5,152 nucleotides of DNA, taken from the NCBI GenBank assembly GCA_934278005.1, contig CAKQWG010000200.1, positions 1 to 5,152 of the forward strand, read 5' to 3'. Both the position numbers and the translations under genes were made by a program. The notes beneath the pieces are model-generated. The model worked only from the letters and a program-made list of their open reading frames with translations, ran no database searches and was not told the DNA's origin. Position 1 is the stretch's first letter. Every line of letters begins with the position of its first letter. The stretch comes from an uncultured Pirellulaceae bacterium. Lineage in GTDB: Bacteria; Planctomycetota; Planctomycetia; Pirellulales; Pirellulaceae. Below, piece after piece: positions 1-4,925 of the stretch.

Positions 1-77
1 CGGACGTCCATTTGGTTCTCGAACGTTTCAATTTCTTTTTGAATCACCGAGGCGATTTCGTCCGAGTTGAACTTCAT
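1..77 (-). CDS. atpA: ATP synthase F1 subunit alpha, N-terminal fragment
   Basis: This is the first 25 codons of the alpha subunit of F1, which runs off the left edge. The visible protein begins MKFNSDEIASVIQKEIE and resembles the usual alpha N-terminus (Asn-Ser-x-Glu-Ile, then an amphipathic helix). In known enzymes this N-terminal helix docks onto delta/OSCP and so ties the alpha3beta3 head to the stator. The nucleotide-binding domains lie outside the window. The gene follows atpH after an 88-nt gap, in the standard F1 order delta-alpha. The ATG at 77-75 has only a weak GGGG-type purine run 8 nt upstream. The identification rests on the N-terminal pattern plus operon position, which together are strong. 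Confidence 0.92.
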   Translation of the reverse strand, partial: MKFNSDEIASVIQKEIETFENQMDV

Positions 78-165
78 AGCGTCGACCCCGAAAACATGTT
101 TGATTGTGAAATATTGGTAGTTGAATTGTCAGTTTGCAGCAGGCTTGTCGCACCAGGCTGCGTAA

Positions 166-783
166 TCAGTTGGTCAGTAGCGTTGCGTAAGAATCGCGGA
201 TGGCTTTTTGCATGCCGCTGGCAAGTGCTGTCTGAAGCGAATCCAGTTTGCCTTGCACGCTACCGTCGATAACTTGGTCACCAATGCGAAGGGTGATACC
301 TCCGAGCAACGACGCGTCAACTCTTTCGACTAACACGGCATCGATGTTATAAGTTTCACGCAAGCGGTGCATCACGTGCGATCGTTGGTCGTCGCTCAAT
401 GGCTGAGCCGACGTGACGATAACGCGTTGTTTTCCGAGTTGCTCTTGGCGCATGGCCGTGGTCTGGACTTGTATGGCTCGCAGTGAATCAATGCGTCCGC
501 GGCGGCACAGGATTTTGAGAAAGTTCAATAGTCGCCCATCGATTCTTCCGTTGAAGATACGATCGAGCATGGCTTCCTTTTGTTCCTGTGAGATGCGCGG
601 CGAGGCCAAAGCCTGTTCCAGGAGTGGGTGCGGCGTAAGGCATTCGCGGACGACTGCTTCTAACTCCGCAACGACTCCATCGGCTGCATCTCCGGCAGAA
701 CCCAGTAGAGCTTTGGCGTACAGCGTACCGACTTGTTGTTGGTCGCTGTCCAGAGCAGTCTCGAGTTGTGGTGTGTCAGTCAT
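166..783 (-). CDS. atpH: ATP synthase F1 subunit delta (OSCP family)
   Basis: This 205-residue protein is the delta/OSCP stator subunit, which sits on top of the alpha3beta3 head and joins it to the b stalk. It is somewhat longer than E. coli delta (177 aa), mainly through about 15 extra residues before the first helix. The N-terminal helical domain spans roughly residues 18-120, with the typical ASPRIS segment at 60-65. The C-terminal family signature is at about 150-168 (VERVDASLLGGITLRIG), followed by DQVIDGSV and a C-terminal helix. It starts at ATG 783-781 and ends at TGA 168-166. It lies 51 nt after atpF and 88 nt before atpA, evidently in one transcript. There is no recognisable Shine-Dalgarno sequence in front of it. 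Confidence 0.96.
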   Translation of the reverse strand: MTDTPQLETALDSDQQQVGTLYAKALLGSAGDAADGVVAELEAVVRECLTPHPLLEQALASPRISQEQKEAMLDRIFNGRIDGRLLNFLKILCRRGRIDSLRAIQVQTTAMRQEQLGKQRVIVTSAQPLSDDQRSHVMHRLRETYNIDAVLVERVDASLLGGITLRIGDQVIDGSVQGKLDSLQTALASGMQKAIRDSYATLLTN

Positions 784-834
784 ACTTGCGCGCGCGGTTG
801 TAGTAGGCTAGTGCGTTAGGATTTGGAGTCACAG

Positions 835-1641
835 TTAGTTGAGGCTGGGCAGTTTGTCTAGCATGTCTTGGATCATGCCCTGGTGATCTTCGGCGCGGAC
901 TTCGCGACCGACGACACTGCGGGCCAAAGACATGGCGATATCGGTCGACTGCCCAGCCAGTTCGCTCAGCGCTACGCGTTTGGCTGTTTCAATTTCAGCC
1001 AAGGCGCGGTCGCGTGAACGCGCTGCCTCTTCCTGTGCAGAGGCAATCAACTTTTGGGCGGCGATTTCGGCATCCTTGCGAGCCTCAGTCACGATGCGTT
1101 GCGACTCTTCAGCGGCTGCAGCCAGCTTGGCTTCGTATTCAGCCAGTCTGGCGGTCGCCTCTGCGGCGGCCTTCTCAGCTCGGGATATGTTACTGGCGAT
1201 GCCTCGCTCACGTTTTTCCAGGCCTTGAGCGATGGGCTTCCAGGCGGCAGAGCTAAGCACTACCAGTAGCAGCCCGAACACGACAGCGGTGAACAGGGCT
1301 AAGTCGGTGCGCCAGTCGATGACTTTATAGGTTTGATCCGACACATTGGCATGTGTGGGATCGTTGGGAAAGTGTGCCGCATCCTCGTCGAGAATGTGCG
1401 CAACCGAATCGCTGGAAACAGCGTGGCTATCAACAACGCTCTCACTGTCGGCAGTTGCGATGGTTGTGTCCTCTACTGGCACAGCTGCAGCGGCTGGAGC
1501 TTCAGCGGTCGACGTTGCAGCAGTTGGCTGCGCGGCTGACGGAGCTGGAGGCTTCTCCTGTGCGCCAACTGTTGACGATACGAATGCCAATAGCAGTAGC
1601 GATGTCAACACGCTGGAAAGCGAGCAGTGCGTGCAGTTCAT
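835..1641 (-). CDS. atpF: ATP synthase Fo subunit b with signal peptide and extended N-terminus
   Basis: This is the peripheral-stalk b subunit, 268 aa against about 156 in E. coli. Visible parts are: a cleavable-looking signal peptide at 1-27 (hydrophobic core LTSLLLLAF, likely cut after VGA); a low-complexity Ala/Pro/Thr stretch at about 30-57; an acidic Ser/Asp/His-rich segment at about 57-108; one membrane segment at about 110-133 (LALFTAVVFGLLLVVLSSA) followed by WKPI; and a long charged Ala/Glu-rich coiled coil at about 140-225 with a C-terminal delta-binding region. The coiled coil has the usual b layout (KRERGIASNISRAEKAAAEA). In known enzymes the b N-terminus faces outward, so residues 28-108 should be exported. 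A single b gene is present in the operon, suggesting a homodimer. Start is ATG 1641-1639 and stop TAA 837-835. There is no good Shine-Dalgarno sequence; an AGG lies about 14 nt upstream. Confidence 0.95.
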   Translation of the reverse strand: MNCTHCSLSSVLTSLLLLAFVSSTVGAQEKPPAPSAAQPTAATSTAEAPAAAAVPVEDTTIATADSESVVDSHAVSSDSVAHILDEDAAHFPNDPTHANVSDQTYKVIDWRTDLALFTAVVFGLLLVVLSSAAWKPIAQGLEKRERGIASNISRAEKAAAEATARLAEYEAKLAAAAEESQRIVTEARKDAEIAAQKLIASAQEEAARSRDRALAEIETAKRVALSELAGQSTDIAMSLARSVVGREVRAEDHQGMIQDMLDKLPSLN

Positions 1642-1689
1642 GGTGCCAAAACAACCTGTGTCGAGTGAAAGGAAGCCAAGCGAATCTAC

Positions 1690-1712
1690 AGGCAGAGGCT
1701 ATGCCACTGCCT
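1690..1712 (-). other. Perfectly symmetric RNA hairpin between atpE and atpF
   Basis: Read on the transcribed strand, the arms AGGCAG and CTGCCT pair over 6 bp. They are followed by a symmetric T/T mismatch, a 3-bp GGC/GCC stem and an ATA loop, for 23 nt in all. It begins 11 nt after the atpE stop codon and lies wholly in the 82-nt atpE-atpF gap. No U-run follows it, so it is not a standard intrinsic terminator. The position suggests an mRNA-processing or 3'-stabilising structure that could raise the yield of c relative to downstream subunits. The structure is seen directly; the role is inferred. Confidence 0.6.
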
Positions 1713-1723
1713 AGCGAGTCCAC

Positions 1724-2005
1724 TTACATAGAAGCGATAACAGCAAAGAACGCCAAGCCTTCGATCAAAGCCGCAGCGATGATCATCAGAACTTGAATCG
1801 TGCCGGCTGCTTCAGGCTGACGGGCCACGGATTCAACCGAGGCTTTGGCCAACCAACCGATGCCCAGAGCAGCACCGATTACGGTTAGGCCTGCGCCGAT
1901 TTGCTTAGGAATCAAAGTAGTAACGGTCTCTTGGGCTGCCGCAGGTGCGGCTAGAAGTAGTAGTAGGCCTAGGGACCAGATGGCGATGCGAGCGGCTTTA
2001 ATCAC
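1724..2005 (-). CDS. atpE: ATP synthase Fo subunit c (proteolipid) with signal peptide
   Basis: This is the c-ring proteolipid, 93 aa as encoded. Residues 1-24 form a signal-peptide-like start (Lys/Arg, then SLGLLLLLAAPAAA), with probable cleavage before QETVTT leaving about 69 residues. TM1 is at about 36-57 (GAGLTVIGAALGIG), the polar loop is ARQPEAA at 61-67, and TM2 is at about 69-91 with the ion-binding carboxylate Glu82 (AALIEGLAF). Aligned with E. coli c, Glu82 matches Asp61 and Arg62 matches Arg41. The position of the Na+-ligand Gln in Na+-type rings is Ile49, and Glu82 is followed by Gly, not Ser/Thr, which supports proton specificity. The start is GTG 2005-2003, chosen for the GAGGAG 8 nt upstream. 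A 154-nt gap separates it from atpB, long for this operon. I saw no convincing structure in that gap beyond a weak imperfect palindrome near 2123-2143. Confidence 0.97.
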   Translation of the reverse strand: MIKAARIAIWSLGLLLLLAAPAAAQETVTTLIPKQIGAGLTVIGAALGIGWLAKASVESVARQPEAAGTIQVLMIIAAALIEGLAFFAVIASM

Positions 2006-2013
2006 TGAAGTGT

Positions 2014-2019
2014 CTCCTC
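2014..2019 (-). promoter_or_regulatory. Strong Shine-Dalgarno site of atpE
   Basis: On the minus strand the sequence is GAGGAG, 8 nt before the GTG start of atpE. It is the strongest ribosome-binding site seen in the operon; atpI, atpB, atpF and atpH have none that I can recognise. This fits the need for many c copies per enzyme, and it decides the GTG start. Confidence 0.85.
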
Positions 2020-2159
2020 AAAGGACGAAAGGTAAGTGTAGATTTCAAAGCGTAACGTAATTGTGAAAACGATCTTTCTAACTTGTCTCAGCAGTGCTTT
2101 CTTGTACCGCCGGTCGGGCAATCCGCAAGGAAAATTCAAGCGGTGACGCCTGCTGTGTA

Positions 2160-3500
2160 CTAGTGGCCCTCGACGGCCGCGCCAACAAACAGTGCCGCCA
2201 AAAGTGTGAACACGTAGGCCTGCAGGAACGCCACGAACAATTCCAGCAAGCTGATGACCACCGCCCCAAAGACAGCCGGCACCGTCAGCGCAGTCCATGC
2301 CGTGGAATCCATATTGGCAGCATGGGCTCCGAAAGCTAACGCCATGATGCCCAAGATGACCAGGTGCCCGGCGACCATGTTGGCCAACAGTCGAATAGCC
2401 AGGATACCGTGCTTGATGAACAGCGATAAAAATTCAATGAACCACACCATCGGGACCACGAAAATCGCGATGTACACCGGCAGACCCAAATGAGGGCTTA
2501 GGTTCTTGAGGTATCCGACAACACCGAACTTGTGAACGCCAAATACGGCACCGACCAGTAGCACAGCTATCGCCAGTACGGCCGTGACGGCCAAAGCGGC
2601 CGTTGGTGAGCCGGCCCACGGTACCATGCCAGCCAGATTGCAGCCTAGGATGAACAAGAACAGCGTCCAGAAAAGTGGCAGAAACTTCGGTGAATCTTTA
2701 GGCGAGATGCCCTTCTCCACGATTTCCGTCTTGATGAAGGTCAGGAAGCCCTCGAGCAGATTCCACAGCTTGCCTTTGGGCGCGCTGCCAGATTGTATGC
2801 GGCGGGCTAACCACGCGAACACCACTAGGATGATCAGGGCTACTACCACTTCAATAATCATGAATTTTGAAATGGCAAAGCCGGATTGTTTCTCGTAGGC
2901 GTTGCGAAGCGTTCCGAATGGCTGTGGGATGAACACCTTGCCCGACAAGTGGTGGTTGTATTCAAGCAGCTTGGGCTGGGACCACTCGCCGCGTGGACTC
3001 GATGTGTACTGTTGGAGCACTTCACGCGTGTCCATCTGCTGGCGCAGCTGAGACCATTGGGCCAACTGCTCGGGATGGCTAGTCAGCTTGACCATCCAAT
3101 CCAGTTGTGGATCTGGATGTTGCGAAAGGTAGGCTTGTGCGGGCACGCGCGGAGCTGGCGAAATATCCTTGGCCCACTGAGCAGCGCGAGCGTTTAAAGC
3201 CTGAAGCGACTCTTCGACGTACTGGTCAAACGGGCGGCCGTGGCGGTGAGGACTGGCATGTTGCCAAGTGAGCCACGCTTGTTTAGCTTGGCTGAGAGCC
3301 GGTACATCGCCGGTGATCTTACGCAGTTCTGCAATAAAGCGATCCGCTTCCCAAGACTGATAATCTGCGTCGTTGCGGACTACCCATGGGCCCACTTGAT
3401 CGGCGATCTGCTCAGGCGAATCATATGTAGCACGCGCAAGTTTGCGCGGCACATCAAAGTAGTAGCTGTCTTTAATGTGCAGGATTGGATCGGAGGCCAT
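2160..3500 (-). CDS. atpB: ATP synthase Fo subunit a with large N-terminal domain
   Basis: This is the proton-channel subunit a, 446 aa against 271 in E. coli. The C-terminal part (about 205-446) is a normal ATP-synt_A domain with helices at about 212-231, 273-293, 300-322, 341-362, 367-390 and 405-440. The essential Arg is Arg370 in AIRLLANMVAGHL, Asn374 follows, and Gln427 lies in AFLQAYVF. His379 and Glu420 occupy the places of E. coli Glu219 and His245, a reversed pair also known in other a subunits. Residues 1-15 (DPILHIKDSYYF) look like a normal subunit a N-terminus. Between them and TM1 lies about 180 residues of soluble, Gln/Trp/Arg-rich, mostly helical sequence that I do not recognise. 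Subunit a starts outside the membrane in known enzymes, so this part should face the periplasm. Start is ATG 3500-3498 with no Shine-Dalgarno sequence; stop is TAG. Confidence 0.96.
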   Translation of the reverse strand: MASDPILHIKDSYYFDVPRKLARATYDSPEQIADQVGPWVVRNDADYQSWEADRFIAELRKITGDVPALSQAKQAWLTWQHASPHRHGRPFDQYVEESLQALNARAAQWAKDISPAPRVPAQAYLSQHPDPQLDWMVKLTSHPEQLAQWSQLRQQMDTREVLQQYTSSPRGEWSQPKLLEYNHHLSGKVFIPQPFGTLRNAYEKQSGFAISKFMIIEVVVALIILVVFAWLARRIQSGSAPKGKLWNLLEGFLTFIKTEIVEKGISPKDSPKFLPLFWTLFLFILGCNLAGMVPWAGSPTAALAVTAVLAIAVLLVGAVFGVHKFGVVGYLKNLSPHLGLPVYIAIFVVPMVWFIEFLSLFIKHGILAIRLLANMVAGHLVILGIMALAFGAHAANMDSTAWTALTVPAVFGAVVISLLELFVAFLQAYVFTLLAALFVGAAVEGH

Positions 3501-3552
3501 GGAAGTCGCTCTGGGGGATCTTGCGGAGTCAAGTTGGATGAGTTCAAGATGC

Positions 3553-3951
3553 TCACGAGTCGAGAGCTTGCTGGTCTGTCTTCTGCTTTCGCCGAACGTC
3601 GCGAATGAGAAGCCAAGATTCTAATGGCAGTGCAACGAAATAACAGGCCATTAATGCAATCAAATAGTATTTTCTTTCATCACCCTCAAACCGCGTAACA
3701 ATTGTTAGGGCTGGGAACATGATCCCCATCCGCCAAGCCATGACGGCGAACTGATTCGTTGCGCCATTGGGTAATAAGCGCGTGAAAAACAACGGTGGGA
3801 GCGTGGCGAAGAGCGTGACTAATGCGGCCACCTGCGCCGTTTGGGGACTGACGGCGATGCCGTGGCCAATTGTCGCACGATAGCTGATCCACGCGCTTAG
3901 ACAAATGGCCAGCGCGATAAGTAGGGCTTTTGTGAGCGGCAGATTCTTCAT
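3553..3951 (-). CDS. atpI: ATP synthase I-chain-like membrane protein (AtpI)
   Basis: This small integral membrane protein of 132 aa has four predicted membrane segments, at about 6-24, 41-58, 68-86 and 96-116, and a short basic C-terminal tail (RDVRRKQK). Size, topology and position just before atpB match the ATP synthase I chain (ATP-synt_I) family. Members are reported to help c-ring assembly or, with AtpZ, to act in Mg2+/Ca2+ handling. An Arg (Arg74 in AWRMG) lies within the third segment, reminiscent of membrane Arg residues in AtpI/AtpR-type proteins. The ATG at 3951-3949 was preferred; an in-frame TTG at 3963 would add four residues. Neither has a Shine-Dalgarno sequence, and the start lies inside a 22-bp tandem duplication. 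Stop TGA is 52 nt before atpB. The family call is by topology and context, because the sequence is poorly conserved. Confidence 0.75.
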   Translation of the reverse strand: MKNLPLTKALLIALAICLSAWISYRATIGHGIAVSPQTAQVAALVTLFATLPPLFFTRLLPNGATNQFAVMAWRMGIMFPALTIVTRFEGDERKYYLIALMACYFVALPLESWLLIRDVRRKQKTDQQALDS

Positions 3952-3991
3952 CGAGAGATGCAAGTCGGTTTCATCGGGAGATGCAAGTCGG
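3947..3991. repeat. 22-bp tandem duplication over the atpI start
   Basis: Two copies, at 3947-3968 and 3970-3991, differ at one position (plus strand core GAGATGCAAGTCGG in each) with a period of 23 bp. Each copy carries an ATGAA on the minus strand, so the atpI start codon and its upstream context are doubled. The upstream ATG (3974) opens an 8-codon reading frame (MKPTCISR) whose TGA overlaps the atpI ATG. Confidence 0.8.
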
Positions 3992-4004
3992 CCGTCCGTG
4001 TGGT

Positions 4005-4388
4005 TTAGTGCTGGTGCGGCGAGCCATCGCGTTGGATATCGCCGCCTCCCGACGCATCGCCAGTCCGGTCGCCGCCACTAGGTATCTTGCTGGCCTTCTT
4101 GGTGGGTGTATGGCTATGTCCGCCGGCAGGGAATTCGTCATCGGCGGGCTCATCGTCACGTGGGAGCGGTTTTCCGAAGGCGGGCGGAGTCAGGTTTTTT
4201 GCGATGACTACCAAGGCCGTTGCGGCCAGCGCCATGCCGATCAGAAAACCAGCCGGAGTACACAGCGTAGTGCCCCAACGGTGATCCAGCCAAGCGCCGA
4301 CAAGCCCAGGGCCGACCATGATGGCAACTACGGCTACCGTTCGCGAGAACCATGTCAGAAGGTGGTCAAAAGTGCTGAGGGGTTTCAG
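4005..4388 (-). CDS. atpZ: AtpZ-like small membrane protein, probable CTG start
   Basis: This is the first gene of the operon, encoding 127 aa. It has two membrane segments, at about 16-34 and 43-63, joined by the short polar turn WLDHRWGT with Asp35. That layout (Arg before TM1, a Gly-x-Trp-Leu-Asp turn, and a Gly-rich TM2) matches the AtpZ / ATPase_gene1 family encoded before atpI and atpB. Family members have been linked with AtpI to Mg2+/Ca2+ uptake or Fo assembly. Residues 64-127 form a disordered, Pro/Gly/Asp/His-rich tail, unusually long for a family of about 70-100 aa. The first in-frame ATG (4319) would cut TM1 in half. CTG at 4388-4386 restores TM1 and has AGGAG exactly 7 nt upstream. 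No in-frame GTG or TTG lies upstream before the TAG near 4520. An alternative is an upstream start reached through a miscounted C-run (see findings). Confidence 0.78.
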   Translation of the reverse strand: MKPLSTFDHLLTWFSRTVAVVAIMVGPGLVGAWLDHRWGTTLCTPAGFLIGMALAATALVVIAKNLTPPAFGKPLPRDDEPADDEFPAGGHSHTPTKKASKIPSGGDRTGDASGGGDIQRDGSPHQH

Positions 4389-4492
4389 AGGACTGCTCCT
4401 GCGCTGTGTACTTCGATCGGGGGGGGTGGTTGGGTTTGTGCCGATGGGCCTGGGCGGTGGATTCGGCGGTCGCGAGTCAGAGATATTGGCAC
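4385..4492 (-). other. Small upstream reading frame overlapping the atpZ start
   Basis: A 35-codon frame opens at GTG 4492-4490 and encodes a Pro/Gln/Arg-rich peptide. It ends at a TGA (4387-4385) that overlaps the proposed CTG of atpZ as CTGA. It contains the run of eight C (4419-4426), and one more C in that run would fuse it in frame to atpZ. It could be a leader peptide coupled to atpZ, the true atpZ N-terminus hidden by a homopolymer error, or chance. It has no well-spaced Shine-Dalgarno site: an AGGAG lies about 22 nt upstream. Confidence 0.25.
4396..4400 (-). promoter_or_regulatory. Shine-Dalgarno site that sets the atpZ CTG start
   Basis: The minus strand reads AGGAG, 7 nt before CTG 4388-4386. 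Spacing and sequence are near ideal, while the ATG at 4319 has no such element. This is the main argument for the CTG start. Confidence 0.6.
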
Positions 4493-4498
4493 ATCTTT

Positions 4499-4549
4499 TA
4501 AGGGTCCAGATTATCTCCTAAGGGTGTTCGTGTGCGGTTAGGGTGTCCG
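4499..4549. repeat. Three short direct repeats of TWAGGGT at about 20-bp spacing
   Basis: On the plus strand TAAGGGT occurs at 4499-4505 and 4519-4525, and TTAGGGT at 4538-4544, so the steps are 20 and 19 bp. The second and third copies match over 10 of 12 positions (4519-4530 and 4538-4549). The spacing is close to two helical turns, and they flank the candidate -10 box. They resemble an activator or repressor array; the binding factor is unknown. Confidence 0.4.
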
Positions 4550-4573
4550 CAGTTCGTTTTTTTGAAGTTTTTT
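4510..4573 (-). promoter_or_regulatory. Candidate atp operon promoter with phased A-tracts
   Basis: The minus strand has GATAAT at 4515-4510, five of six matches to the sigma-70 type -10 box. Two A-tracts on the same strand (7 A at 4563-4557 and 6 A at 4573-4568) lie upstream, with centres about 10.5 bp apart. This phasing is typical of bent DNA or an UP-like element. There is no recognisable -35 box at 16-18 bp, so the promoter is a suggestion. Transcription would start near 4503 and give a leader of about 115 nt before the CTG of atpZ. Confidence 0.3.
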
Positions 4574-4579
4574 GCTATG

Positions 4580-4595
4580 GTGTACAAATGTCCAC
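4580..4595. repeat. 16-bp imperfect palindrome
   Basis: The plus strand reads GTGTACA AA TGTCCAC, a 7-bp inverted repeat with one mismatch and a 2-bp centre. It lies just upstream of the A-tracts in the atp control region and has the shape of a dimeric regulator site. Such short palindromes also occur by chance. Confidence 0.3.
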
Positions 4596-4607
4596 AATCT
4601 AGAAAAC

Positions 4608-4665
4608 TTGGCCTCGGCTTAGCATACTATTGAAGGTGGTCGACAAGACCGTTGACGAGGCCCAA
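4608..4665. repeat. Long-range inverted repeat with inner hairpin
   Basis: The 7-bp arms GGCCTCG (4610-4616) and CGAGGCC (4656-4662) are perfectly complementary. Three further pairs can be added if one extra C on the right is bulged. Inside is a small hairpin, GGTC-GACAA-GACC (4638-4650). It could be a structured RNA, a decayed terminator-like element or a DNA regulatory structure. No U-run follows it on either strand. Confidence 0.35.
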
Positions 4666-4761
4666 TGTAAACGTGCGGCGCAACAACGTCCAATCTGCGC
4701 GTCTGGACATAGCCTCCGGATGTATTAGCACATAGCGGTCCGCTCAACACGCTCGGCCCAC

Positions 4762-4809
4762 AGCAACTTCAACCCGTAGTAACTTAACCTCTAGCAACCT
4801 CAACCCTCG
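4762..4809. repeat. Three degenerate tandem repeats of about 16 bp
   Basis: The copies at 4762-4777, 4778-4792 and 4793-4809 share the pattern AGYAACYTMAACC. They form a purine-poor, C-rich block on the plus strand upstream of the plus-strand gene. They may be a decayed tandem repeat or a protein-binding array. Confidence 0.4.
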
Positions 4810-4848
4810 CGACCCTCGGCCCGCAGCCATGCTGTAGCTGCCCCCCTT

Positions 4849-4854
4849 TATAAC
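4849..4854 (+). promoter_or_regulatory. Candidate -10 box for the plus-strand gene
   Basis: TATAAC matches the sigma-70 -10 consensus at five of six positions and would put the transcription start about 65 nt before the GTG start. No -35 match is visible at the usual distance, so this is weak. Confidence 0.25.
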
Positions 4855-4912
4855 ATGCCCGCAGTTGTCGTGTGGATAGGCGGCATGCCTGCTGGATCAG
4901 AAAATAGCCTTT

Positions 4913-4916
4913 GGAG
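4913..4916 (+). promoter_or_regulatory. Ribosome-binding site of the plus-strand gene
   Basis: GGAG lies 9 nt before GTG 4926-4928 and supports that start. An in-frame TTG at 4911 overlaps the site itself, and a TAG lies just upstream of it, so longer versions of the protein are unlikely. Confidence 0.6.
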
Positions 4917-4925
4917 TTTCTCATA

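Larger units (their letters stand above)
4493..4925. other. Divergent intergenic control region
   Basis: This stretch of about 430 nt lies between the atp operon (minus) and the plus-strand gene. I find no credible protein gene in it. A plus-strand frame of 18 codons from 4577 has no ribosome-binding site or recognisable product. The region holds phased A-tracts, short direct repeats, a 16-bp imperfect palindrome, a longer inverted repeat and a block of degenerate 16-bp repeats. It must contain both divergent promoters unless the atp operon is read from further right. Confidence 0.7.

Noticed and set aside
136..161. Possible terminator hairpin between atpH and atpA
   Set aside because: Only 5 bp of stem (GCAGC/GCTGC) with a 16-nt loop and no U-run; termination here would separate alpha from its operon.
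1724..2005. Na+-type c-ring
   Set aside because: The TM1 Gln position is Ile49 and the residue after Glu82 is Gly, so the Na+ coordination set is absent.
2123..2143. Imperfect palindrome in the atpB-atpE gap
   Set aside because: Only 4 bp of outer CCGC/GCGG pair cleanly, with T/T mismatches inside; not convincing as a regulatory hairpin.
3518..3550. ATCTTG/CAAGAT inverted repeat between atpI and atpB
   Set aside because: A 6-bp stem with a 21-nt loop is weak and likely to be chance.
3981..4541. 186-codon plus-strand open frame over atpZ
   Set aside because: It is antisense to atpZ and its leader, with no domain or start signal; the minus strand has clear AtpZ features.
4823..4849. GCAGC/GCTGC hairpin followed by C and T runs, terminator-like on the plus strand
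   Set aside because: No plus-strand gene lies upstream to terminate, and the run is mostly C with only three T.
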